A model generated the notes under the pieces. That model was not told the origin of the DNA, did not search any database, and was given only the letters and a program-made list of their open reading frames with translations. A DNA stretch of 26,040 bases. It comes from Ruminococcus sp. Lineage in GTDB: Bacteria > Bacillota > Clostridia > Oscillospirales > Ruminococcaceae. Shown here piece after piece: positions 7,470 through 15,330 of the stretch; positions within the stretch are counted from its first letter, which is position 1; the number at the start of each line of letters is the position of its first letter. The stretch spans positions 1 through 26,040 of the forward strand of contig JAGCWY010000125.1 of the NCBI GenBank assembly GCA_017961625.1. The letters are read 5' to 3'. The position numbers were made by a program, and so were the translations under genes.

Positions 7470-8120
7470 TTATTGTTTTATCAGCATTTCGATTATATCC
7501 CATATCAAATCAAATCCGGTTTTGCCTATAATTAATATAAATGTTACAAGTTCTTTCCTTGCTGATATGCCGTTTTCCCGCTTCTTTTTATATTCCTTTG
7601 TTCGAGGATAAACGATGAGTCCTGCTATAGCAAACAAAAAGAAAAATATGTGCACAACAAAATTGAACCGTTCTTTCTGCGCACTTGAAAAATCAAGTGT
7701 TAACGGCATGGTTAATATAAAAACAATCAAAAATGCCGTAAAGAGAATTACTGAACTGATCATATAATTCCGCCAAACAAGCTGCGGCTGTTTATCGTCT
7801 TTGATATATGAATGACGCGGGTCGTTTTTATCATACATAACAGTCACCGACTGTCCTTCTTGATAGCTTCCACATTCTTCGTTTGTGTGCATCGAAGTTT
7901 TATACTGTCTGTCGTTAACAGAGTAAGCAACTTTCAGAGTGCAGGCAGTCTTATTATCTCCGCTATCAGGATCTTTATAATCCCGTTTCACGACCTTTAC
8001 TATCTCCCCGTCTGTCTCAGATGTAAGTGACGATAAATCCTTTTTCCGCTTATACCACAGTATCATATACGCCATAAAAAGTGCAAGAACTATAGTAATA
8101 CACAAGTATAAAATGAACAT
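7470..8120 (-). CDS. DUF3592-containing membrane protein
   Basis: A 216-residue protein with one N-terminal membrane segment (about 3-22), a soluble region (about 30-115) and two more hydrophobic segments (about 120-142 and 158-177), then a basic stretch and a hydrophobic end. The soluble part carries the DUF3592 pattern: a beta-rich core ending in GQSVTVMYDKNDPRHSYI. Function unknown. The ATG at 8118-8120 follows AGGGGAA; the longer reading to 8195 would run through the pckG terminator and is rejected. I could not place a distinct promoter; the gene is read after the pckG terminator. Confidence 0.7.
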   Translation of the reverse strand: MFILYLCITIVLALFMAYMILWYKRKKDLSSLTSETDGEIVKVVKRDYKDPDSGDNKTACTLKVAYSVNDRQYKTSMHTNEECGSYQEGQSVTVMYDKNDPRHSYIKDDKQPQLVWRNYMISSVILFTAFLIVFILTMPLTLDFSSAQKERFNFVVHIFFFLFAIAGLIVYPRTKEYKKKRENGISARKELVTFILIIGKTGFDLIWDIIEMLIKQ

Positions 8121-8144
8121 ATAATTCCCCTGTTTGATACTACA

Positions 8145-8171
8145 AAAGGCTGCCGTAAAACGACAGCCTTT
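8145..8171 (-). terminator. pckG terminator
   Basis: Stem AAAGGCTG/CAGCCTTT (arms 8145-8152 and 8164-8171) with a short loop. On the minus strand it ends in a TTTT run. It lies 27 nt after the pckG stop. Confidence 0.8.
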
Positions 8172-8198
8172 ATATTTACAAGTTCCTTGTATCAAAGA

Positions 8199-10016
8199 TT
8201 ACTTGTTGAGATTTGCTTCAATCATGTCAAGCTCATCATAAAGTGCCTGTGGGATATTACCGCCCTTAGCCTTGATGTCCTCGTCATAATATCTTCTCAT
8301 CTCAGCAATCTCCTTCTTCCACTCGTCCTTATTAACTGTGAGAAGCTGCTGGAGTGCAGAAGGTGTTACCTCGTCCTCGATGCCCTGGAGGTTGATATCC
8401 TCAGGCTTGGGGAGATATCCGATAGGAGTCTCAACAGCGTCAACTTCGCCGTCAACTCTCTTGATGATCCAGTCAAGAACTCTCATGTTCTCGCCGTAGC
8501 CGGGCCAGAGGAAGTTACCCTGGTCATCAGTTCTGAACCAGTTTACATTGAATATCTTAGGAGCCTTGCTACCAAGTCTTGCACCCATTTCGAGCCAGTG
8601 TGCCCAGTAGTCACCTACATTGTAGCCAATGAAGGGCTTCATAGCCATAGGATCATGACGAAGTACACCTACAGCGCCTGTTGCAGCAGCTGTTGTCTCA
8701 GAAGATACAGCTGATCCGATATATGTACCATGTGTCCAGTCAAATGACTGATATACGAGAGGAGCTGTTGATGCACGTCTGCCGCCAAATATAATAGCAG
8801 ATACAGGAACACCCTCAGGATTGTTGAACTCAGGAGAGATGCATGGGCAATTCTGAGCAGGAGCTGTGAATCTTGAATTGGGGTGAGCAAGCTTCTTGCC
8901 CTCAGCTGTCCAAGCCTCACCGTCGCACTTGATACCTGTCCACTCTGTAGCATCCTTAGGCGGATTCTCATTGAGCTTCTCCCACCATACAGTGTTGTCG
9001 CTGTTGTCAAGAGCAACGTTTGTGAAGATGGCACCGTTCTTTGTACAAGCAAGAGCATTGTAATTTGACTTTGCGTTTGTACCGGGAGCAACGCCGAAGA
9101 AGCCATTCTCAGGATTGATAGCATAAAGTCTGCCATCCTTGCCGGGCTTCATCCAAGCGATATCGTCACCAACTGTGAATACCTCATAGCCGTCCTTCTT
9201 ATATCCCTCTGGCGGGATAAGCATTGCAAGGTTTGTCTTTCCGCAAGCTGACGGGAAAGCAGCTGTGATATATTTAACCTCTCCGTTGGGCTTCTTAAGG
9301 CCGAGGATAAGCATGTGCTCAGCCATCCAAGCCTCGTTCTTGCCCTGGAATGAAGCGATACGGAGTGCGAAGCACTTCTTGCCAAGGAGAACGTTTCCAC
9401 CGTAGGCAGAGTTGATAGACCAGATAGTATTCTCCTCAGGGAACTGAACGATGTATCTCTTCTCGGGATCAACGTCAGCCTTTGAGTGGAGACCTCTTAC
9501 GAAATCATCGGAGGTATCACCGAGGTTCTCGAAAGCCTGCTTGCCCATACGTGTCATGATGTTCATATTAAGGACAACGTAGATAGAATCAGTTACCTCA
9601 ACGCCAACCTTAGCAAGAGGAGAACCGATAGGGCCCATTGAGTAAGGAATAACGTACATTGTTCTGCCCTTCATAACACCCTTGTACATAGGTGTGAGGA
9701 GAGCCTTCATCTCGTCGGGAGCCATCCAGTTGTTTGTAGGACCTGCACCCTTCTTTTCCTTTGAGCAGATAAATGTTCTGTCCTCAACACGGGCAACGTC
9801 GTTAGCGCGTGTTCTGTGATACAGACAATTCGGATACTTCTCGGGATTGAGCTTATACATTTTGTCCCAGCTGTCATCGGGAAGTGAAGTAACTTCCTCG
9901 ATAAGTGAGTCGATCTGCTCCTTTGAGCCGTCGATCCATACTACCTTATCAGGCTGGCAGAGAGCTATCATCTCGTCAACCCACTTTAATACGTTGGGAT
10001 TTTTTGTCAATGACAT
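8199..10016 (-). CDS. pckG: Phosphoenolpyruvate carboxykinase, GTP type
   Basis: A 605-residue cytosolic enzyme interconverting oxaloacetate and phosphoenolpyruvate with GTP/GDP and Mn2+. GTP-class hallmarks are the P-loop FPSACGKTN (254-262) with the reactive Cys258, the downstream FTVGDDIAWM metal site, HPNSRFTAPA and FGGRRASTAPLVYQ. Full family length. In succinate-forming ruminococci this enzyme is thought to run toward carboxylation, feeding the reductive branch to succinate; that direction is inferred here. A strong AGGAGGT site, a consensus promoter, strict codon preference and a private terminator indicate a highly expressed single-gene unit. The start at 10014-10016 is unambiguous. 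Confidence 0.97.
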   Translation of the reverse strand: MSLTKNPNVLKWVDEMIALCQPDKVVWIDGSKEQIDSLIEEVTSLPDDSWDKMYKLNPEKYPNCLYHRTRANDVARVEDRTFICSKEKKGAGPTNNWMAPDEMKALLTPMYKGVMKGRTMYVIPYSMGPIGSPLAKVGVEVTDSIYVVLNMNIMTRMGKQAFENLGDTSDDFVRGLHSKADVDPEKRYIVQFPEENTIWSINSAYGGNVLLGKKCFALRIASFQGKNEAWMAEHMLILGLKKPNGEVKYITAAFPSACGKTNLAMLIPPEGYKKDGYEVFTVGDDIAWMKPGKDGRLYAINPENGFFGVAPGTNAKSNYNALACTKNGAIFTNVALDNSDNTVWWEKLNENPPKDATEWTGIKCDGEAWTAEGKKLAHPNSRFTAPAQNCPCISPEFNNPEGVPVSAIIFGGRRASTAPLVYQSFDWTHGTYIGSAVSSETTAAATGAVGVLRHDPMAMKPFIGYNVGDYWAHWLEMGARLGSKAPKIFNVNWFRTDDQGNFLWPGYGENMRVLDWIIKRVDGEVDAVETPIGYLPKPEDINLQGIEDEVTPSALQQLLTVNKDEWKKEIAEMRRYYDEDIKAKGGNIPQALYDELDMIEANLNK

Positions 10017-10037
10017 TTTATAATACCTCCTAAAAAG

Positions 10038-10066
10038 ATTATCGGATAATTATGCGAAAAAATCGC
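10038..10066. promoter_or_regulatory. Palindromes in the pckG leader
   Basis: A 13-bp dyad ATTATC-G-GATAAT (10038-10050) lies next to the pckG ribosome site. A second stem, TGCGA/TCGCA, lies at 10052-10066. Either could be an operator or a leader RNA hairpin. No known motif was recognised. Confidence 0.35.
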
Positions 10067-10109
10067 AAAAACAGAGCGTCAGGCAAAAGCCAAACGTTCC
10101 TCTAATACT

Positions 10110-10138
10110 ATTATATCTGTTTTTTGTCAATGTGTCAA
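10110..10138 (-). promoter_or_regulatory. Consensus sigma-A promoter of pckG
   Basis: Minus strand TTGACA (10133-10138), 17-bp spacer, TATAAT (10110-10115), giving a leader of about 87 nt. It is divergent from the promoter of the small Cys-rich protein; the DNA between (10139-10294) shows no gene. Confidence 0.9.
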
Positions 10139-10294
10139 TAGTCATTTACGGTATTTTTTAGGAATAGCAATATTACCTAAAGTTATTGCATTTATTGCTC
10201 TGTCCAATTAAAATGTACAAGAAAGAGCGTTAAACCGCTGTTATGATATATAAAAAAACGCACGTTGTTATATTTTTGACAATAGCTCGTTCAA

Positions 10295-10323
10295 TTGATA
10301 TTTCATACAAAATGTGTTATAAT
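10295..10323 (+). promoter_or_regulatory. Promoter of the small Cys-rich protein gene
   Basis: TTGATA (10295-10300), 17-bp spacer, TATAAT (10318-10323), 27 bp before the start codon. Confidence 0.8.
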
Positions 10324-10350
10324 AAATCATAATATATTGAAGGAGACAAT

Positions 10351-10539
10351 ATGGAAAAGAAAAAAGCTACCAACTGCGAGACCTGCACGAACTACGTCTA
10401 TGACGACGAATACGACTGCTACATCTGTATGGTCAATCTCGACGAGGATGAGATGTACCGTTTCTTACAGGGCACAAATTACTCCTGCCCTTACTACCGT
10501 CTCGACGATGAATATGGTGTTGTACGCCATCAAAATTAA
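10351..10539 (+). CDS. Small Cys-rich conserved protein (DUF6472-like)
   Basis: A 62-residue acidic protein with five cysteines: Cys9 and Cys12 (CETC), Cys23 and Cys26 (CYIC), and Cys46 (SCPYY). The CX2C pairs suggest a small zinc-ribbon-like metal site. The sequence resembles a short family conserved in Clostridia that I recall as DUF6472; the function is unknown. The ribosome site GAAGGAG is well placed and a near-consensus promoter precedes it. Its stop codon overlaps the stop of the convergent GerC-like gene by two bases, and no terminator lies between them. Confidence 0.78.
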   Translation: MEKKKATNCETCTNYVYDDEYDCYICMVNLDEDEMYRFLQGTNYSCPYYRLDDEYGVVRHQN

Positions 10540-11069
10540 GTTATGATATGTCTTCCAGCATTACCGTCGGGATAAAGCTCTGCCGCTTCAGCAGAGCCAT
10601 ATGTGCAAAGCTCACCGAGGATCGTGATTATATCACATTCTGGAGCTACCCCCTGCTTTACTGCCTGTTCCGTTATACCTATCAGTTTTTCTGCACCGTT
10701 ACTTTCAAGGAGTTCTCTGCCGGCCCTGCTGTATACCACTTTACATGAGGGTGACACTTTCCAGCTGTTCAGCATTTCCTCCAGCAGGTCTCGACAATCC
10801 GCTCCGTCAACTATAACTAGTTCGGTATATCCGGTAAATATCTCCTTACCATTTTTAAGTCCGGCACTGTTCCTTGCTGAAGTCATGCTCTCACCCTCCG
10901 CAGTGACTGTCCTGTCTTCCGTGTAAAAAGCGAATGTAAGCGCTTTTCCGGCTTCCCCGTTAACTGCAAGAGCCAATAAGTAACTACGCTCCTGTATCCT
11001 TCCTGCTGAACAGCCAGTCAGCAATGCTGAAAAAAGCGGTAAAGCCGCAAGTATCATTGTTTTTTTCAT
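10536..11069 (-). CDS. GerC-like lipoprotein, N-terminal domain only
   Basis: A 177-residue predicted lipoprotein with lipobox LLTGC at Cys20 and the start of the Ger(x)C family (IQERSYLLALAVN, then FAFYTEDR and KNGKEIFTGYTELVIV). GerC subunits of spore germinant receptors are usually about 370 residues with a second, C-terminal domain. Here the frame stops after the N-terminal domain, and the convergent gene occupies the DNA beyond. It is therefore a truncated gene or a minimal one-domain variant. The start has a good GGAGGAAGT site. The gerA-gerB pair lies 1.8 kb away behind two plus-strand genes, so this is not a standard gerABC operon. Confidence 0.7.
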   Translation of the reverse strand: MKKTMILAALPLFSALLTGCSAGRIQERSYLLALAVNGEAGKALTFAFYTEDRTVTAEGESMTSARNSAGLKNGKEIFTGYTELVIVDGADCRDLLEEMLNSWKVSPSCKVVYSRAGRELLESNGAEKLIGITEQAVKQGVAPECDIITILGELCTYGSAEAAELYPDGNAGRHIIT

Positions 11070-11137
11070 ACTTCCTCCAAGTTTAAATATTTATCAGATT
11101 AACTGTTTATCCATATAAATACACTAAAAAATCTACA

Positions 11138-11166
11138 TTGTTTCCCCTGAAATGTGCTATTATATA
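11138..11166 (+). promoter_or_regulatory. Possible promoter of the CPBP-like gene
   Basis: TTGTTT (11138-11143), 17-bp spacer, TATATA (11161-11166), followed by AGGAGGTGAG before the ATG. Confidence 0.5.
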
Positions 11167-11193
11167 AATTGAGAAATTGTAGGAGGTGAGTCA

Positions 11194-12357
11194 ATGAAAT
11201 TCTCAGACACCTCAGATGATGCTGTAATAGATGTTGTTGAACAGTTCGACTATTCTACCCAGAATGAAGCATATAATGAAACCTTTATAACATGGCGGAG
11301 AAAAATAGATAACCCCTACGCCTTTAACTTCATACGCAACCGCAAGGAAAGCATTTTCGTTGAAGGAAAAGGCTTTGAAAATAAATCGTTCCCTGTCGCC
11401 GAGCAGGAGAGTATCGGAAAGATAATGAACACTGCCGGCATAGCAATGTTTTTATGGATAGTTATCGATAACCTGCTAAGCCGCGTGGCTGTTGCTGTTT
11501 TTGATTTCATCGGCTTCGATATCCATACTTCCTTTGTCAGTACGGCAATATCAGGCGGCAGCACCGAAATAGTAACGGCGCTTGTCCTTGTTTCGCTCTT
11601 CAAGCTTTTGGTGCCCGCCTTCTATCTGCGGCTCAAACTGAAAATGCCAAAACGCACGGAGTTCATGACTACCTTGAATCATGCCTCCGAAATGTTTGGA
11701 GCCATATTCATGGGACTTGCTGTAAGCGCAATAACCAGTCTCCCTAATATCTACACCAACAGGACAAGAGATATTTTTAATTATTTCCGTGATATAAACG
11801 CGGACGCCTCTGTATGGGATCAGGAGCAGTTCGTTATATATACAATATTTGACATAATCATAGTATCCATTCTTTCAGAACTGTTTTTCAGAGGAGCCAT
11901 ATTCGTTGCTCTCAGGCAGTTCGGCGACATATTTGCAATCATAGTCACATCTGTAATGTCCGGACTTCTCGTTCAGGACTTCCGCGAAATGCCGGCTGCG
12001 CTCCTTATATCAGCCGTAGCTTCTGTAGGTATGCTGAGGAGTGGATCCATATTCACGGCAATATTCGTGCAGGCGATATTCAAGATGTACCGCCTTGCGC
12101 TCGTCCTTATCGAGGCCGATACAACAGACTCCCTGCACCTTATGCGAAACGGCTTCATACTCATAGTATTCATGATAGGCGCGGCAGGAGCTGTGCTTCT
12201 GTACCTAGCAAGAAGATCAAGCGATGTCCACAGGATAGCTGTATTCAGTTCGGAGCTGTCCCTGAAGGATCGTCTAATCACAGCCTTCAGGACATTCCCC
12301 GTATCAGCTGATATATGCTTCTGTATACTTGCAGCTGCAATAAAAATCATTTTTTAG
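11194..12357 (+). CDS. CPBP-family membrane protein with degenerate protease motifs
   Basis: A 387-residue polytopic protein with a charged N-terminal cytosolic region of about 75 residues and roughly eight membrane segments. The region around LSELFFRGAIF, then VMSGLLVQD and SGSIFTAIFVQAIFK, aligns with the three motifs of CPBP (CAAX protease/bacteriocin-processing, PF02517) proteins. The expected EExxxR is SELFFR, and both expected catalytic histidines are missing: GLLH is GLLV(Q) and the last His is Gln. It is probably a non-catalytic family member. The ATG follows AGGAGGTGAG, a strong site. The stop overlaps the ribosome site of tadA, so the two are coupled. Confidence 0.75.
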   Translation: MKFSDTSDDAVIDVVEQFDYSTQNEAYNETFITWRRKIDNPYAFNFIRNRKESIFVEGKGFENKSFPVAEQESIGKIMNTAGIAMFLWIVIDNLLSRVAVAVFDFIGFDIHTSFVSTAISGGSTEIVTALVLVSLFKLLVPAFYLRLKLKMPKRTEFMTTLNHASEMFGAIFMGLAVSAITSLPNIYTNRTRDIFNYFRDINADASVWDQEQFVIYTIFDIIIVSILSELFFRGAIFVALRQFGDIFAIIVTSVMSGLLVQDFREMPAALLISAVASVGMLRSGSIFTAIFVQAIFKMYRLALVLIEADTTDSLHLMRNGFILIVFMIGAAGAVLLYLARRSSDVHRIAVFSSELSLKDRLITAFRTFPVSADICFCILAAAIKIIF

Positions 12358-12365
12358 GAGTTTCA

Positions 12366-12821
12366 ATGGAAAAATATATGCGGCGTGCCCTTGAGCTTGC
12401 ACAGGAGGCTTTTGACGATGGCGAGGTACCGGTGGGAGCCGTTGTTGTAAAGAAGACCACCGGCGAAATAGTCGGCGAGGGCAGGAATATGCGTGAGGGA
12501 GCAAAAAACGCTCTTGCCCATGCAGAGCTAATAGCTATTGACAGCGCCTGCCGCAGGCTCGGTGGCTGGAGGCTCCCGGAATGTGCTATATACGTCACCC
12601 TTGAACCCTGTCCCATGTGCTGTGGAGCTATAATCAATTCCCGTATCGACAACGTTATCTTTGGAGCCTACGACCTAAAAAGCGGCTCTGCCGTATCAGT
12701 CCAGAAAATGTTCGAGTTCCCTTACAATTACTGCCCTGAGGTCACAGGAGGAGTAATGGAAAAGGAATGTGCAGATATACTGTCTGAGTTTTTCAGACAG
12801 CTGCGGCAGAAAAATAAATAA
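12366..12821 (+). CDS. tadA: tRNA-specific adenosine deaminase
   Basis: Deaminates A34 to inosine in the anticodon of tRNA-Arg. The 151-residue protein has the zinc and catalytic residues of the family: HAE (52-54) and PCPMC (81-85), plus the VPVGAVVV strand and the DLKSGS region. Length is typical. The start at 12366 is 8 nt after the CPBP-like stop, with TAGGAG overlapping that stop. Transcription probably ends at a strong hairpin located inside the 3' end of the convergent gerB. Confidence 0.95.
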   Translation: MEKYMRRALELAQEAFDDGEVPVGAVVVKKTTGEIVGEGRNMREGAKNALAHAELIAIDSACRRLGGWRLPECAIYVTLEPCPMCCGAIINSRIDNVIFGAYDLKSGSAVSVQKMFEFPYNYCPEVTGGVMEKECADILSEFFRQLRQKNK

Positions 12822-12826
12822 TGGCA

Positions 12827-13816
12827 TCATTTATCCGCTGACTTATGCAGCGGATAATTTTTTGTCTTCACAGCGGTATATACCATTATCCCAGCCGCTG
12901 CCGCTCCCCGAAGCAATATCAGCTCACGCCCTGATATGAGCAAAGCCGCACCTATCATCAGCACCATTACGGCGCTACTTCTCCAACGGTGGAACCCCGG
13001 AAAGAGCTCTCTCATAAGATAAGCCCCCGTCATTGCCTGTAAAGTCACTGCAAAGACGGCAAACACTACAAATACCACAAGAAAAAGGGAGTCTATACGC
13101 TGTGCGTCAAAAGGCTGAGAGAGCTGTGCAGCCATTATCACTGGAAATCTGGTGATACTCATGATACCGCCTGCCACCGGAAGTACAGTCAGCAGCACAA
13201 GAGTAGCGAGAACAGCCTTTGTCCCAAAGTATACCGCCGCCGCACTGCTGCGATTGCCCTTCACCTTTTCAATGAGCACGAAAAAGTTTCCTATACTTCC
13301 GCTGAGAGCAAAACCTCTGACAAACTCGTATGCAAAGCTCCTGTCCTCGGGACGGCTGACGTTTTCCCAGTCCGAAGAAAATACCGCGCTTCCGAAGTCG
13401 ATGACTATACATACTATCCCTGCCACAACAGCTATCACAGCAGCCCTCGACACAGCCCGTATCCCTGTAGAGCAACCGTAAATGCACACAAGAGCTATGA
13501 GTCCTGCCGTAATCAGTCTCCCCCACACTCCAAGCTCCTCCTCATAAGGGATATATATAACATCCCTCGTCCGCCACAGTGAAGAAAAAATAGTGCCGCC
13601 GCAGAACACTGAATACACAAGGAACAATCCCCTCTGAGCCCTTGAGCTGTTACCACCGTGAGCAGTATATACAAGAGACATAAGGAAACCTACAGCAGAA
13701 GCCGAGAGCATACCGTGAAGAGTGGAAAGAGATATGCTTCCGCTTATGCAGAAAAGGCTGAATGTGTCGGTTATAAGGAGCAGAGCCGCAAGCTGATACT
13801 TTGATATGCTATTCAT
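12827..13816 (-). CDS. gerAB: Spore germination permease (GerB-type)
   Basis: A 329-residue, ten-segment membrane protein of the GerAB family within the amino-acid transporter fold. It is the germinant-binding subunit of spore nutrient receptors. Recognisable features are the N-terminal ISKYQLAALLL, the mid-protein FVRGFALSGSIGNFFVLIEKVKG and the alternating hydrophobic segments. It is somewhat shorter than the usual 360 or so. The ATG at 13814-13816 has GGAGGAATACC upstream and overlaps the gerA stop by 8 nt. The last codons contain the stem of the tadA terminator on the opposite strand. No full GerC follows in the operon. Confidence 0.82.
   Translation of the reverse strand: MNSISKYQLAALLLITDTFSLFCISGSISLSTLHGMLSASAVGFLMSLVYTAHGGNSSRAQRGLFLVYSVFCGGTIFSSLWRTRDVIYIPYEEELGVWGRLITAGLIALVCIYGCSTGIRAVSRAAVIAVVAGIVCIVIDFGSAVFSSDWENVSRPEDRSFAYEFVRGFALSGSIGNFFVLIEKVKGNRSSAAAVYFGTKAVLATLVLLTVLPVAGGIMSITRFPVIMAAQLSQPFDAQRIDSLFLVVFVVFAVFAVTLQAMTGAYLMRELFPGFHRWRSSAVMVLMIGAALLISGRELILLRGAAAAGIMVYTAVKTKNYPLHKSADK
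12831..12863 (+). terminator. tadA terminator embedded in the gerB 3' end
   Basis: Perfect 10-bp stem TTATCCGCTG/CAGCGGATAA (12831-12840, 12848-12857) followed by six Ts. It starts 10 nt after the tadA stop and lies within the last codons of gerB on the other strand. On the minus strand no T-run follows, so it works for tadA only. Confidence 0.92.
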
Positions 13817-15251
13817 GGTATTCCTCCACGGTAAATCCACGACTCTGCATTTTTCTCATATCACTTCGCACAGCAGTATCACCCATTCCGGACGCTCTGA
13901 ACGGCGACAGCGGTGCAGTATAGGGGAAACCGTAGTCCTCGGTGGCGCATATATTCACCAGCACTGTGCAGGCAAGCAGGCTTATTCCGAAAAGTCCGAG
14001 AAAGCCGCCTGATATAATGAAAGCGAAGCGCAGAACAGTTATCTGCGGATTCAGCTCCGGCACTACCAGTCCGCCAAGTACTGCAAGAGCCGTCATGGTC
14101 AGTAAAGGTGTACTGACAAGTCCAGAATTCACAGCAGCGTCGCCTATAATAAGTCCGCTTATTATGCTTACCGCTCCGCCTACGGGCTTCGGCAGGCGCA
14201 CTCCTGCCTCACGTATGATCTCATACATCAGCAGCACGAAAAGCGCCTCAGAAACTATGGACAGCGGAGCTTTTTTTTCAGCTTCTACAAGTAGCATAAA
14301 AAGTGTACTGTTGAGCAGCTCCGGGTGGTACATGACTATCGCAACATAGAAAGAAGGCAGAAGCACTGCTGCGAGGAAGGCAAGATATTTCAGCCAACGT
14401 ATGAAGGTGCTGTAATAAGGCTTGAAGGCATAATCATCAAGCGTCTGGAAACTCTCACAGAAAAGCCGGGGTACCACTACCGCATAAGGTACTCCGTCAA
14501 CCAATATCGCCGCTCTGCCCTCAATCAGCTTCGAGCAAAGCACGTCGGGCCGCTCGGTAGTGCCGGTAGAGTCGAAAAGCTCAAAGTTTCCGTTCTCGAC
14601 AAATGGGCGGATATATCCCGTCGTAAGCACCGCCTCTGTCTCCATACATTCAAGGGATCTTTTTATCTTATCCACGAGTGCCTCCGAGACGCGATCCTTC
14701 ATATAGCACAGGCACATATCCGTATAGCTCCTGCTCCCTTTTGTGAAAAGCTCCATGACCAGCTCCGGACTTTTCAGCCTTCTGCGTATCTGAGACATAT
14801 TCACACGTATCGTTTCTGTAAAGCCTTCATGAGCTCCCATGATGTTGCCCTCTCCGGAGGGCTCCTGCACACCTCTTGAAGCATAGCCCTGAACCCCGAA
14901 TGCAAGACCTCTTTCCATGCCCTCTGCCAGCAGCACAGCAAAGCCTGAGTTCATAAGCCTGAACAGAGTATCATAGTCTCTGACCTCAGGACGGTCTGTG
15001 GATAAAAGGAGCTCCTCAGATATATAACGGAACAGCTCGCCTGGGCTGTTCTTTTTTTCTATACCCGTTATTGGCTCAAATATGAGCTCAGTTATGACCG
15101 ATGCCGAGGCCATACCCTCACAGCAGAGCAGAGCGCAGTGTATACCGCCAGTCACAAAGCGGTTTATCAGCACATCTGAGGAGTCCCCGGAGATACGACG
15201 TACCTCGGCTATACTGTCATCAAGTGAGGGCAGCAGTCCCCTTTCTTTCAT
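13809..15251 (-). CDS. gerAA: Spore germination receptor subunit (GerA-type)
   Basis: A 480-residue GerA-family protein (PF03323), part of the inner-membrane spore nutrient receptor. A soluble N-terminal half contains ERGLAFGVQGYASRGVQEPSGEGNIMGAHEGFTE and DVLCSKLIEGRAAILVDG, which are conserved GerA blocks. It is followed by several membrane segments (about 290-460) with EIIREAGVRLPKPVGGAVSIISGLIIGDAAV, and ends with the PYTAPLSPF motif. Length is normal. The ATG at 15249-15251 has GAGGTG upstream; an extension to 15404 would read through the tsaD terminator and is rejected. It is translationally coupled to gerB by an 8-nt overlap. A sigma-G-like promoter lies just upstream. Confidence 0.92.
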   Translation of the reverse strand: MKERGLLPSLDDSIAEVRRISGDSSDVLINRFVTGGIHCALLCCEGMASASVITELIFEPITGIEKKNSPGELFRYISEELLLSTDRPEVRDYDTLFRLMNSGFAVLLAEGMERGLAFGVQGYASRGVQEPSGEGNIMGAHEGFTETIRVNMSQIRRRLKSPELVMELFTKGSRSYTDMCLCYMKDRVSEALVDKIKRSLECMETEAVLTTGYIRPFVENGNFELFDSTGTTERPDVLCSKLIEGRAAILVDGVPYAVVVPRLFCESFQTLDDYAFKPYYSTFIRWLKYLAFLAAVLLPSFYVAIVMYHPELLNSTLFMLLVEAEKKAPLSIVSEALFVLLMYEIIREAGVRLPKPVGGAVSIISGLIIGDAAVNSGLVSTPLLTMTALAVLGGLVVPELNPQITVLRFAFIISGGFLGLFGISLLACTVLVNICATEDYGFPYTAPLSPFRASGMGDTAVRSDMRKMQSRGFTVEEYHE

Positions 15252-15268
15252 ACATTTCACCTCAGTAA

Positions 15269-15299
15269 TATTATGTCCGGAAAGAACCACGTTTATACA
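15269..15299 (-). promoter_or_regulatory. Sigma-G-like promoter of gerA-gerB
   Basis: Minus strand TGTATA (15294-15299), 18-bp spacer, CATAATA (15269-15275). This resembles the forespore sigma-G consensus (TGAATA, CATACTA) better than sigma-A. It sits right after the tsaD terminator. Confidence 0.5.
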
Positions 15300-15301
15300 A
15301 A

Positions 15302-15326
15302 AAAGCCGCACATAAAGTGCAGCTTT
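15302..15326 (-). terminator. tsaD terminator
   Basis: Minus strand stem AAAGCTGCAC/GTGCGGCTTT (one T-G wobble) with a 5-nt loop, extended by TTT. It begins 5 nt after the tsaD stop and isolates the ger genes from the upstream housekeeping genes. Confidence 0.9.
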
Positions 15327-15330
15327 TATC

